Assembly (NCBI GenBank): GCA_000263275.1
Contig: CAGP01000008.1
Location: 1 to 64,000, forward strand
DNA length: 64,000 nucleotides
Direction of reading: 5' to 3'
Origin: Helicobacter bizzozeronii CCUG 35545
Lineage (GTDB): Bacteria > Campylobacterota > Campylobacteria > Campylobacterales > Helicobacteraceae
Within the stretch, counting starts at the first letter, position 1. Each line of letters begins with the position of its first letter. The translations under genes and the position numbers were made by a program. Below the pieces are notes generated by a model. The model searched no databases. It was not told the origin of the DNA and was given only the letters and a program-made list of their open reading frames with translations. Shown here piece after piece: positions 1 to 11,029 of this stretch.

Positions 1-1
1 G

Positions 2-175
2 TTAGGGGATTCTAACTTTAGTGGAGATCGCGGCTTCAAGCAGGATAGCTCCGTTTGGAGTCTTACATTCCCTATTCCAAAGGTTGATGCCCCAACCCCA
101 AGGGTATTACCCCTTGATTGCAACACAAATATTAGCACAGCCATGCTGGTGCTAGCCTTATATCCCCATAGCTAA
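2..175 (+). CDS. 3' end of an unidentified protein (partial)
   Basis: An open frame enters from the left edge and runs 57 codons to a TAA at 173-175. The tail has ordinary composition, with a serine/threonine-rich stretch and a single cysteine before a hydrophobic, alanine/leucine-rich end. I do not recognise the family. It lies tail to tail with the large leftward gene and overlaps its last 44 bases, a tight arrangement seen elsewhere in this window (18168-18211). The frame could be chance, because only the C-terminus is visible. Confidence 0.35.
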   Translation, partial: LGDSNFSGDRGFKQDSSVWSLTFPIPKVDAPTPRVLPLDCNTNISTAMLVLALYPHS

Positions 176-3100
176 AGCTAGGGGCTTTGCGGCGTGGCTG
201 GTAATACTCCTCCAAACCGCTAGGATCGCAACCTATTTTTTCTAAATGCGCTAGGTGGGCATCTAGCCGGCTTTGGAGCTCCTTAGCTTGCTTGCCCTTG
301 CATTGGGGGATTTGCACTTTTAAGAGCTGGAGCAACATCGCCAACGCCCCATAGTGGTGTTGTTGCTCCCAAAAGGGGGTGAGTAACTCTAGCAACTCTT
401 GGCATTTGTTAAAATCCTTATCGCCTTGCCTTAAAAACCTTTTGGCTAACGCCACAGCACACAGAGCCGAGCCCGCCTTTGCGCCCTGCTCTAAACTCTC
501 TTGGCATTTTTTAGCGTAAAACTCTTTGCCATCATCCTTAGGGTCTTCAGGGGCTAGCCCCTCTAAATAATCCTCCTCGCCCCCATAAATCTCGCCATCA
601 AATTCATCATTGCCCACATCTTCGATGACAACGGAGCGCACCATTTGTAAGCTCGCATAAAAGCCCGACCTATCGTGTATGCCCTCAGCCCCCAAGAAAT
701 AATACCCATCCACAAACCCCGCTTGTATGGCTTGCTGGATATTTTGATAAGAGCGGTTAGCGTGGTAACGCAACAGGTTTTTTTGCTCTCTAGCTTTAAG
801 CAGGTGTAAGCCCCAAATACAAGAGTCATAAGCCCCTGCTGCCATGCGCGCAAACCCCTCCCACGCATACATAGACGCATCATCATTGCCCTGAGCGTGT
901 ATTGTTTCTAAAAGGTTTGCCAGTTTATCCTGCCCCCACTCTTCATCACAACAACACCACTGCCCCCGCACAAGCCCCTCTCCAAACACCCAAGACCAGC
1001 TATATCGGCTCTCATAGTCCTCACCCCTAGCCTCATTAACTGCCATGTAAGAAGCCTTAAACTCTGCAGAGTTGCCCAAAGGGAAAACCTGCTCTAAGCC
1101 CTCTGGCACCTCTGCTGGTTTTAGGGGGTGTTGGTAATTAGGGCATTTATCCCCAAAGATTTCTACATCATCCCCATAATACTCACCAAGCTGGCTGGTT
1201 AAATACAAGCCATAATGCCCTAAAAGCGTGCCCAAATCCCGTGCCTTTAAAAAGCACGCCACCGCTCCCCCATGAGGATCGGGGGGCACCACCACGCCTT
1301 GTAAGCTCATCACCCCCAGATACAGCCATGCTAAAGCATCGCCCTTTTCTTTTGCCTCCATGTAGTCCTTAAAGGCTTGTTGGGTGTTTGATCCATACTG
1401 CCATAGGGGTTTGAGCGTGCTAACAGGTTTTTGCTCTTGCTTAACCTCTAGGCTTTCTAAATCTGGGTGTTGCCAAAATGTGGGCGAAAAGTGCGCTTTA
1501 ACATCTAGCTTGCCCCCAAAGCCCACGCTTTTATCGATGAAGGTAGGCGCAAGGCTAGCCACTTCTTTTGAGTCGCTCTCATACTTAGCTAAGAAGGCGT
1601 GCAAGGGGTGATCGGGGGTTTTGGCTAAAAGTTCTTTTTGTCTGCCTAGCGTGTTGGTAAGAGGCACTAAAGCCGTGTTGTAGCCCCGCTCTAATGCTTG
1701 TTTAAAACACCCAATCGCCCTATGGTTAGCTTCTAAAAGCGCGCTCTGTGCCTTTTTAGGGCTCAAATTAAAGTGCTTGGGTTGTTCTAGCTCAAGCTGG
1801 GCTAATTCTAAGGCACAACGCCCACTGCCTAAAGCGATGCCCTCTAAATACGCCTCTTGGGCATTTTCATATGCCTTTTTGTAATCCTCTTTAGTGGGCT
1901 TGCCATAGACCGTTTCAATGGTCTTTAAAATGCTTAAGTGCAAGCGGGCGTTATAGCCCTGCATGGTGGCACACAAGCCATGATCAAAGAAATCCTCAAA
2001 GAAAGATTCAATGTAGTATTCGCGATAATCAGGGTCGATCCCATAATCCTTGTCAATGTGTGCGTCTTGGTGGAAATGGTGGTGGTGGGCACACTCCCCT
2101 TGCACTTCTTGCAGGGCTAGCCATGCGTCATAATCGGCTTTACTGGGGCTTTTAATATAGTCATTAAACCCAAAGTAATTTTCTGCCCCACAAGGCTTGA
2201 GTGCATTTTTCACAAGCGCATCATTGAGGGTATCCATTTCGCGCTCAAACTCTTCAAAGTGTCTTAGCTTTTCTAGCCCCACATACGCCTTGACATCGCC
2301 CAAGATGAGAGCCTTTGAGAGATAATCAAACGCCTCTTTGGCATCTGGCTCGCTCACCCTGCCAGCCCCCAAGTAAGATAGCCCCAACTCTGCAACGGCA
2401 CGAATCGAGCCCAACTTAGCCGCCTTTAGCAACAATTCACGCCCAGCTGATACAGAGGGCATCACCACCACGCCCTCTAATGTCATTTTACCCAGTTCTA
2501 AAAGGGCTTGCGGGTTATCCTTTTGGCTGGCTTCCCAGTAATCGCCATAGGCTCTCAAATTATCGCCTTGATAAAACCAAAGCGGTTTGATTAAATCTTT
2601 AAAAAAGCCACTGGCTTTAAAACTCTCTAGAGCGGTGTGCAGGCTTGATATTTTAGCCTCTAACTGCCCTAACCCCTCTAACACATTTTGCCTAAACCCC
2701 TCTTTGAGGGTTTTTAGGGCATTCTCTAGGGCTTGGTCTTCTAGGTTTGCCTCTTGGTGTTGTTGCTCTTGATAGTAGCTCTTCTCTTGGGTGCTTAGTT
2801 GCGCAGCTAGGGTATCTAGATGGGCACTTAAAGCTGTTAGCTCCTTAGCAGTGCTGGGGTCTAAGAGTTCTAAGAGGTTTTTAAGCTCCTTTTGGGCGTT
2901 TTTTTGGGCTTTTTCTACCCCTGTGGTGTTGGGTTTGCCCTCTTGATCCTGATGGGTCGTGGCTTGCAGTGCCTTAATCTCTTGTTGCAAGGTTTTTAAA
3001 CCCCTCTGCAGGTTTGCCAAATGCACGCATACATCGTTGCGCTCTAATTCTATGGCATGCCTGCTGTCTAAAAATGCGTGGGTTTGTTCTAGGGCTTTTA

Positions 3101-3287
3101 GGGCATCGCTTTTCTGTGAGGCACTTAGGTGTTCTAAGCTGTCTAACTCCGCCTCTAAAGCGCCAAAAATAACTTCATCTGGGGCAGATTTTTCTCTGCC
3201 CGACCACAATTTGTAAAAATCACCCCAAACTTTCTTAAGCTGTTGTGCTGTGTTTTTTATCCAGGACTTCAAACAAATCACCCACAC
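132..3287 (-). CDS. Giant Sel1-like/coiled-coil protein with duplicated halves
   Basis: A 1051-residue protein of unknown function with no signal peptide, probably cytoplasmic. Residues about 35-225 are charged and heptad-like (coiled coil). Two long related copies follow, at about 232-600 and 626-1000. Each opens with a K-P-L-W motif and then a Sel1/TPR-like stretch containing LG-M-L-GVVV-P and later KA--LG. Between them sit a His-rich patch (about residue 402) and a Cys triplet (about 777). Sel1 repeats normally serve as protein-interaction scaffolds. Translation probably starts at GTG 3287, 53 bases inside the upstream gene and preceded by a GAGGG-like ribosome site, so the two are coupled. 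It carries no frame break, unlike many neighbours. A partner role with the 945-residue protein is inferred from coupling and shared architecture. Confidence 0.7.
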   Translation of the reverse strand: MWVICLKSWIKNTAQQLKKVWGDFYKLWSGREKSAPDEVIFGALEAELDSLEHLSASQKSDALKALEQTHAFLDSRHAIELERNDVCVHLANLQRGLKTLQQEIKALQATTHQDQEGKPNTTGVEKAQKNAQKELKNLLELLDPSTAKELTALSAHLDTLAAQLSTQEKSYYQEQQHQEANLEDQALENALKTLKEGFRQNVLEGLGQLEAKISSLHTALESFKASGFFKDLIKPLWFYQGDNLRAYGDYWEASQKDNPQALLELGKMTLEGVVVMPSVSAGRELLLKAAKLGSIRAVAELGLSYLGAGRVSEPDAKEAFDYLSKALILGDVKAYVGLEKLRHFEEFEREMDTLNDALVKNALKPCGAENYFGFNDYIKSPSKADYDAWLALQEVQGECAHHHHFHQDAHIDKDYGIDPDYREYYIESFFEDFFDHGLCATMQGYNARLHLSILKTIETVYGKPTKEDYKKAYENAQEAYLEGIALGSGRCALELAQLELEQPKHFNLSPKKAQSALLEANHRAIGCFKQALERGYNTALVPLTNTLGRQKELLAKTPDHPLHAFLAKYESDSKEVASLAPTFIDKSVGFGGKLDVKAHFSPTFWQHPDLESLEVKQEQKPVSTLKPLWQYGSNTQQAFKDYMEAKEKGDALAWLYLGVMSLQGVVVPPDPHGGAVACFLKARDLGTLLGHYGLYLTSQLGEYYGDDVEIFGDKCPNYQHPLKPAEVPEGLEQVFPLGNSAEFKASYMAVNEARGEDYESRYSWSWVFGEGLVRGQWCCCDEEWGQDKLANLLETIHAQGNDDASMYAWEGFARMAAGAYDSCIWGLHLLKAREQKNLLRYHANRSYQNIQQAIQAGFVDGYYFLGAEGIHDRSGFYASLQMVRSVVIEDVGNDEFDGEIYGGEEDYLEGLAPEDPKDDGKEFYAKKCQESLEQGAKAGSALCAVALAKRFLRQGDKDFNKCQELLELLTPFWEQQHHYGALAMLLQLLKVQIPQCKGKQAKELQSRLDAHLAHLEKIGCDPSGLEEYYQPRRKAPSFSYGDIRLAPAWLC

Positions 3288-6072
3288 CCGCCCTCAAAGG
3301 TTCCACACAGGAGCGCATGCTCTCTTTAAGCTCAGAGCACAAAGCTTGATCCACCAACCCCTCAGCTTGGAGTTGCTGGTAAGTGGGTTCTAGGTCTAAA
3401 AAAGCCTCTGTGATTTCTTGCAAGGCAATTTGCAAAGCAGACTTAAAAGTGTCTAGGGCAACTTGCAAGCTAGGGGTTTCCCCAAAGCTTAAAAAGCGCT
3501 CCTCTAAGGGCTTTAACACCCCATCCTCTAGGGTTTTTTGAAAAGCCGGGGTGTTGTATTGTTTTATCTCTCTTGCCCTGATGATGCTTTGCGCTTGGCG
3601 TGCTTGCGCCATGCCTAAACTCATATCCACCACTTCCAACACAGCCTGCGCCTCTAAGATCAAGCCCTTGCACGCTTCTTCAAAAGGTTTTTTGATCTCC
3701 TCTTCTTGCTCCCAAGTAATGCCCTCTTGGCTTAAAAGGGCGTTGCACTCCTGCAACCTCTCTTGGCATTGGGCGATGCGTTGCTCTAACACCCCCTTAG
3801 CTCCGAGCACTCTTTCATCGGCGCTTTTAATGCGATTGGCTGCCTCTTGAAACCCTAAGAGTTGTTGTAAACCCTCCCCATCATTGCAAGAAAAGCTCTT
3901 GGCATAGGCACCTGTGTATTCACGAACAAGAGAGCGCAACGCCCCCACCCCAGAAACGCATGCTGTGTATAGGAACAATTTTCCTAGACTAGCATTGAAA
4001 GAATACAGGCTTGATTCCAACGCATTCCAAGCCTTTTCAGCCTCCCCATCAATGTTTCTATAGCCAATGCTCTTTTTGCCCTTGGCTTGGCATGCCTCTT
4101 TGTAAAGCCGGATAAAAGTGCTGTAAGCCTCTTGGCATGCCAACCTTTTAAGCTCTATAAAATGCCACCACCCCTTAAGCCTCTCTGGCTCTGTAAGTTG
4201 TGGAGCCGTGGCGAGCAAATCAGCCACGCCCCTAGAAAAGCCATTGAGTTTGTCTTGAAATTCTTGCTTGTCTTTGGGGTAGGCATCTAAGTATGGAACA
4301 TCGCCGCTTTCAACCCGCCAATCCCAATAACACTCATCTAAAGCTTTTTGAGTGTCCTTATCCTCAATGCTGTATTTATATAGCCACAAAACCTCTAGGG
4401 GTTTATAATCTAAAAGATCATAAAGGACTTGGCGTTTGGCTTTAAAGACTTGTTCTTGCCGTTTTTGTTGGTCCTCAAGGGGTTTATAGCGCGCCCAAAG
4501 CCCCTTAAAGGTTTGGAACTGGGCTTTGAGGTCTGCAATGTTTTGGTGCGCTTTGAATGCCTTTAATTCTTGGGTGGATGCCATCGCTGCAGATGGTGAG
4601 CTGTTAATATTGCTCGCCTTTAGCATGCTCTCTATGATGGGTAGGGCTTTTTCTAAGTCTCCAACATACCCCACATTGTTTAAAGCCTCTGCGCCCATTT
4701 TGGCAATGTTTTCATCCTCACTACCAGCCACAAAAGCCTTCAAACTCTCCTTTAAAGGCTCTAAACCCTCATCTAAAGAGTCATAAAGGGTGCGGGTCTC
4801 TTTGCTGGTAACAATCCCCTCTTTAACAAGTTCTTGATGGGTCTGCTCGATCTGTGCAAGAGCCACTGGGACTTGAGCGGTGTTCTCTTGTAGCTCTGCT
4901 TTGATCGCATTGAGGGCAGATTGGGGAGTGGGGGCGATCCCTAAGGTTTTAAAATGCTCCTCCAAAGCTTTTAACACTTGCTTTTCTAGGGTTGTTTTAA
5001 AGCCCGATTTATCATAACTGCTCATATTGTTTGCCACGCCCCCAATTTGGCGCACCACCCCCACGCCTAAACTCTCATCGCTAGCTTTAAGCAGGGCTTT
5101 AATGTCTGTGTTTAGGGTGCCTACCAATTTTTCAAAGGGTGCTTTAATCTTATCCCGCTCTTGCCAACCCTTGTCTTTAGCCTGCTCCAAAAGGGCGAGG
5201 CACTTGGGCAATTCCTCTTGGCATTGGGTAATTTTTTGCTCCAGCACCTCTTTAGCCTCCAAAACTTTAGCATCTGTGCTCACCACTGCCCCTACAGCTT
5301 CTTTAAGTTCTAAAAGCTTTTCTAACCCCTCCTCATCAGTCCAAATCAACACTCTAGGTTCTTCAAACGCACTACTACGCCTACAAATCGCCTCTAAAAG
5401 ATGCACGCCCCCTACGCGATTAGCGCATGCCAAAAGTTGTTTCAAGCCCTTTATTAACAAATGATGAGATTTTTCAAAATCCTCATAAGCCTCCTTAGTC
5501 GCCTCCTCCATATCCCGGTAAATAAGCTTTTTCACCCCCTTAGCCTTACACTCCTCTTTATAGAGTTTGTAAAACTTCTGCCATGCCTCTAAGCAACGCC
5601 CCCGCTCCAATTCCACAAAGACAAACCAGCCTTGCAACTTTTCAGCCTGTGAGAGTTGGGGCGTGTCTTTTAAAAAGGGGTCTAAATGCTGGCAAAAGGC
5701 ACCAAAAGCCTCTTTGAATTTACGCTCTTGCTCTTGGTAGTCCTCTAAATAAGGGGTATGACAACTACCCCCTTCCTTGTTACTATAACTACGCATTTCT
5801 TTTTGCACCTCTTGGGCTGTTTGCAAGCCCACATCTTCAGGGGCTAGACGCACACAAAAGGGCAAAATGTCATATTTGCAAGTCTCTAAAAGCTTGTAAA
5901 GTGCCTCGTTTTTAGGCTCAAATGCCTTGTTTTGTAAATCCTGCTTGCACTTTAAGGGGGCGTATTGCTCCCAAACCTCTTTTAACGCGCTGTAATGGAT
6001 ATTTAAATCTGTGCCCGCCTGTGAGGCACTGCTTGTTTGCAACTGCTTGGCAATTTCTAAAACATCTAACAT
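3235..6072 (-). CDS. Large helical protein with internal duplication, unknown function
   Basis: A 945-residue protein, rich in Glu, Lys, Leu and Ala, with no signal peptide or membrane segment. Two homologous halves span about residues 25-480 and 515-940. Both contain a helix ending in ALYKLL or VLYDLL, then a PYL-(E/D)-Y region, then a P-QL----KL-GW or RLKGWW motif with F-EL or FIEL, and later a C-Q-EL or C-ERL helix followed by IK-PFE. I cannot assign a family. ATG 6072 begins the ORF and follows a purine-rich GGGGTGGGG stretch. The gene is first in a two-gene unit with the Sel1-like protein, which it overlaps by 53 bases. A 14-base poly-C tract sits 59-72 bases upstream, where its length could alter expression. 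Confidence 0.7.
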   Translation of the reverse strand: MLDVLEIAKQLQTSSASQAGTDLNIHYSALKEVWEQYAPLKCKQDLQNKAFEPKNEALYKLLETCKYDILPFCVRLAPEDVGLQTAQEVQKEMRSYSNKEGGSCHTPYLEDYQEQERKFKEAFGAFCQHLDPFLKDTPQLSQAEKLQGWFVFVELERGRCLEAWQKFYKLYKEECKAKGVKKLIYRDMEEATKEAYEDFEKSHHLLIKGLKQLLACANRVGGVHLLEAICRRSSAFEEPRVLIWTDEEGLEKLLELKEAVGAVVSTDAKVLEAKEVLEQKITQCQEELPKCLALLEQAKDKGWQERDKIKAPFEKLVGTLNTDIKALLKASDESLGVGVVRQIGGVANNMSSYDKSGFKTTLEKQVLKALEEHFKTLGIAPTPQSALNAIKAELQENTAQVPVALAQIEQTHQELVKEGIVTSKETRTLYDSLDEGLEPLKESLKAFVAGSEDENIAKMGAEALNNVGYVGDLEKALPIIESMLKASNINSSPSAAMASTQELKAFKAHQNIADLKAQFQTFKGLWARYKPLEDQQKRQEQVFKAKRQVLYDLLDYKPLEVLWLYKYSIEDKDTQKALDECYWDWRVESGDVPYLDAYPKDKQEFQDKLNGFSRGVADLLATAPQLTEPERLKGWWHFIELKRLACQEAYSTFIRLYKEACQAKGKKSIGYRNIDGEAEKAWNALESSLYSFNASLGKLFLYTACVSGVGALRSLVREYTGAYAKSFSCNDGEGLQQLLGFQEAANRIKSADERVLGAKGVLEQRIAQCQERLQECNALLSQEGITWEQEEEIKKPFEEACKGLILEAQAVLEVVDMSLGMAQARQAQSIIRAREIKQYNTPAFQKTLEDGVLKPLEERFLSFGETPSLQVALDTFKSALQIALQEITEAFLDLEPTYQQLQAEGLVDQALCSELKESMRSCVEPLRAGVGDLFEVLDKKHSTTA

Positions 6073-6130
6073 TCCCCACCCCCCACACTAACACACAAGC
6101 TTTTAAAGCCACTAAACCAGAGAGACGTTA

Positions 6131-6144
6131 CCCCCCCCCCCCCC
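6131..6144. repeat. C14 homopolymer, candidate phase-variation tract
   Basis: Fourteen consecutive C residues (G on the transcribed sense of the leftward genes) lie 59-72 bases before the ATG at 6072. No frame through the tract joins the big gene at any nearby tract length: the three frames hit stops within the leader. The tract is therefore promoter or 5' leader sequence rather than coding. Helicobacter uses such tracts for slipped-strand variation. In H. pylori a G tract in the tlpB leader is also the target of the RepG small RNA. A weak -10-like element (CTTTAAAAG on the minus strand) lies between the tract and the gene. Confidence 0.8.
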
Positions 6145-6260
6145 GCACAACAACAAGTAGAATCAAACATAGATGACCTTTCTTAGAAAATAAGAGGGGT
6201 ATTGTAGCAGATTTTGCATAAGGTGGGTTTTGCGCTTTGATTGGCAGTGTCAAAATGTGC

Positions 6261-6289
6261 TTGACTTTTATACAAGAATACGCTAGAAT
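6261..6289 (+). promoter_or_regulatory. Sigma-80 promoter of the tRNA-Gln/tRNA-fMet unit
   Basis: TTGACT at 6261-6266 and TAGAAT at 6284-6289 are separated by 17 bases, a near-ideal housekeeping promoter. Transcription would begin at about 6296, just before tRNA-Gln. Confidence 0.75.
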
Positions 6290-6299
6290 TGGGCTTTTT

Positions 6300-6374
6300 T
6301 GGGGCGTAGCCAAGTGGCAAGGCAGCAGGTTTTGGTCCTGCCATTCGTGGGTTCGAATCCTTCCGCCCCAACCA
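6300..6374 (+). tRNA. tRNA-Gln (TTG)
   Basis: The acceptor stem TGGGGCG pairs with CGCCCCA. The anticodon arm GCAGG/CCTGC encloses the loop TTTTGGT with anticodon TTG. The T arm has GTTCGAATC, and CCA is encoded at 6372-6374. It is the first gene after the promoter at 6261-6289 and lies 3 bases before the initiator tRNA. Confidence 0.95.
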
Positions 6375-6377
6375 TGA

Positions 6378-6454
<77 letters not shown>

Positions 6455-6552
6455 TTTACAACAATCCTTTCAAAATTTTTCAGTTGCCCTTAAGATTTAT
6501 GGGGATAGGATACTGCGTTTTTCTGTTAAGATACTTTTTATGGAGACCCTAC

Positions 6553-6947
6553 ATGGATAGCTTGCGTGCACTTGGAAAGCTTAAAAATTTTCATTTTTTC
6601 GTTCCTAGTTACCAAAGAGGGTATCGCTGGAGGGATCAGGAGGTGGGGGATCTCTTAGGTATATTTGGGATTTTAAACAAAATTCTAAAGGGGCAAAGTT
6701 TTATTGTCTCCAACCCGTAGTGGTGCAAAAAGAGGGGGATAGGTATCGTGTGATCGATGGGCAACAACGCTTGACCACGATCTTTTTGATCACTCAGTTT
6801 TTGGAAGGCAAAAGCCACTTTAAAATCGCCTACCAAACCCGCCCGCAGAGTGTGGAGTTTTTAGAGAGTATTGATCAGCAAAATTCCGAGCAAACCACCA
6901 ACATTGATTTTTACCATTTTGTCAAGGCTTATCCGCTCGCACCCTAA
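6553..6947 (+). pseudogene. Truncated, frameshifted DUF262 (GmrSD-like) gene
   Basis: The N-terminal part of a DUF262 protein, the family of type IV restriction nuclease GmrSD and related nucleotide-dependent phage-defence enzymes. The start ATG 6553 has GGAG nine bases upstream. The first frame carries the family's F-VP-YQRGYRW motif. A single-base loss near the G5 run at 6645-6649 shifts the frame, and the second frame carries the hallmark DGQQRLTT at about 6757-6780. The product stops at 6947 after NIDFYHFVKAY, about 130 codons in, whereas family members run to several hundred residues. No nuclease (HNH/DUF1524) part follows. It is a remnant inserted directly behind two tRNA genes. 6948-7034 holds no gene. 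Confidence 0.8.
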
Positions 6948-7034
6948 AGCCAACAAGCAACTAAACTAAGGCGGATAGTTGGCACATGCTCTTTAGAGCA
7001 TAAGAAAAAATAGTCGCAGGTTGGTTCTTAAGAG

Positions 7035-7650
7035 TTAAGCATGTTCCAAAATCTCCCTCAAGTCTAGGGTTTGTGCCACCACGCTAGCGGCTTTTTTGGC
7101 GATCTCTTTGGCATTAAAGGCGATGCTCAAGTTAGCTAATTTAAACATGCTGATGTCATTGGCCCCATCGCCTATGGCTAAGGTGTGTTCAACTTGTAAT
7201 AATTCTTGCAAGTTAGCTAACATCTCGGCTTTAGAGTCAGAGCGCATCATAGGGCCGCTCACCGCACCGCTCAAACGCCCCGCATGCACATGCAAAGTAT
7301 TGCTAAAATCCGCGTCTAAGCCCAGCTTATCCTTAAAAAAAGCCGTTGCCCATGTAAACCCCCCGCTAAAACACACCACCTTATAGCCTCTTTGGTGCAA
7401 GCCCTGCACCACTTCGTGCGCCCCTGTATGCAGGGGCAAGTTTTGGCAAATTTCTTGAGCCTTGCGCGCATCCATGCCCTTAAGCATCGCCACCCTTACT
7501 AGCAAGCTTTCATAAAAATCTGCCTTGCCCTCCATGGCTTTAAGCGTGTGATTTTGCACATCCACGCCCACGCCATAAGCTTGGGCCAAAAACCTCCAAA
7601 GTTTCGGCATTGACCAAAGTTGAGTCAAAATCAAAGACCGCTAATTTCAT
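7035..7650 (-). CDS. serB: Phosphoserine phosphatase SerB (frame break near the N-terminus)
   Basis: Dephosphorylates phosphoserine, the last step of serine synthesis. It is an HAD-family protein. Reading from ATG 7650 gives a start with the nucleophile motif DFDST. The frame then breaks at an A5 run (about 7588-7592), and removing one base joins it to the rest. Motif II lies in a CFSGGFTWAT segment. The lysine and the aspartates of GDGANDI (motif III) are present. Total length of about 204 residues matches the H. pylori protein. It is the last gene of the leftward recA-to-serB series, 17 bases after the pseudouridine synthase. Confidence 0.88.
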
Positions 7651-7667
7651 GGGATTCCTTTTTGTTT

Positions 7668-8548
7668 TTATCGGGGTAGGCGTAGGGCAAAGAATAGCCC
7701 CAAAAGTTTAAAATCCAAGCCCACCGCCTCTAGGGCTAGCTGGGTTTGCCAAGTAGCCCACTTCCCTAAAAAGTCGGCTTTTTTAGCGTCCAAATACGCC
7801 CGTGCCTGTGTGTCCTCTGTGTAAAGCGGTTCGCCCACAATGGGGAAACCCAGTGTGCTTAAGTGCAAGCGGATTTGGTGGGTGCGCCCTGTTAGGGGGG
7901 TGATTTTTAAGTGGGTTTGGTTGGTCTTTGGGTTATAGCTTAGTATTTCTATAGTGGTTGCGCTAAATTTGCCCCGTGTGTCAATTTTTGAGCGCACGCC
8001 CAAATCCCCCCGAATGCTAGAAGGCTCTAAAATGGGCAGAATCACGCTAAAAGCCCCACTGGCATACAAGCGCAAATCCCCTTGCACGCTGGCAAGATAA
8101 GTTTTTTGGATACGCCGCAGGCTAAACAACTCCCTTAAGGCGTTTTCGTGCGCCTTGCTCTGGCTCGCCAAAACTAACCCGCTGGTTTCATAATCTAGGC
8201 GGTGGATCAAGCGCGCTTGGGGGTTGTGGGCATAAATGCTTTCATAAAGACTATCAGTGTGGTGGTTTTTGGGGTGGCTATAGAGGTTTTTGGGTTTGTA
8301 GTAAAGGGCAAAAAAGGGGGTGTTGAAAATGGGGGCGATTTCAGGTTTGGGGGCGGGTTTGAAAAAGAGCAGGCGCACGGGTTGATCTAAAATTTGTGCC
8401 TTGTGGAGTTTTTGCCCTTGCAGGGTGCATAAACGCCCCCGATCGATGTGGCTTTGGGCTTGCTTGGGGCTACAAGCTAGAACCTCAGCTACAAATTTAG
8501 CCGCCTTTGTGGGGGCTTTGGGCGTGAAAACTTCCTCAATAAAGGGCA

Positions 8549-8549
<1 letters not shown>
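7668..8549 (-). CDS. RluA-family 23S rRNA pseudouridine synthase
   Basis: A 293-residue enzyme that isomerises uridine in ribosomal RNA. The first 60 residues resemble an S4 RNA-binding domain, with an R-G-L-----L pattern. The catalytic motif HRLDYETSGLVL holds the active-site Asp. GRTHQIRLHL, typical of RluA/RluC/RluD, follows near residue 220. The start ATG overlaps the pyrG stop by one base (TAATG), so translation is coupled. In H. pylori a similar gene lies near pyrG, with recJ between them; recJ is absent here. The exact target uridine cannot be told. Confidence 0.88.
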
Positions 8550-10789
<2,240 letters not shown>

Positions 10790-10793
<4 letters not shown>

Positions 10794-11026
10794 TTCTTTG
10801 GTTCTAATTCTTTGAGCTCAAAGAGTTGTTTTTGGAGTTTGGCATTTTCATATTGCAAGTTCTGCACGGCACTTTGCAATGTTTCTTGTCTTTGTTCTAG
10901 CGCGTTTAACACCTCAAAGGAGTTATTCCCAAAAAACAACCCACCCAAATAAATCCCTAAGGCAACCAACACGCTAAAAAACAAAAAAACCCACCGGTAG
11001 ATGTAAATAAAACGCCAAGCTAGCAT
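10790..11026 (-). CDS. Small DivIC/FtsB/FtsL-like membrane protein
   Basis: A 78-residue bitopic protein. It has a short cytoplasmic start, one membrane helix (about residues 12-33), then a coiled coil with leucines in heptads (EQRQETLQ, LQYENAKLQKQL). This is the layout of the septum formation initiator family (FtsB/DivIC), which links division proteins in the periplasm. It lies 3 bases after recA and overlaps the AMIN gene by 4. A division role is inferred from size, topology and neighbours. Confidence 0.7.
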
Positions 11027-11029
11027 GGG

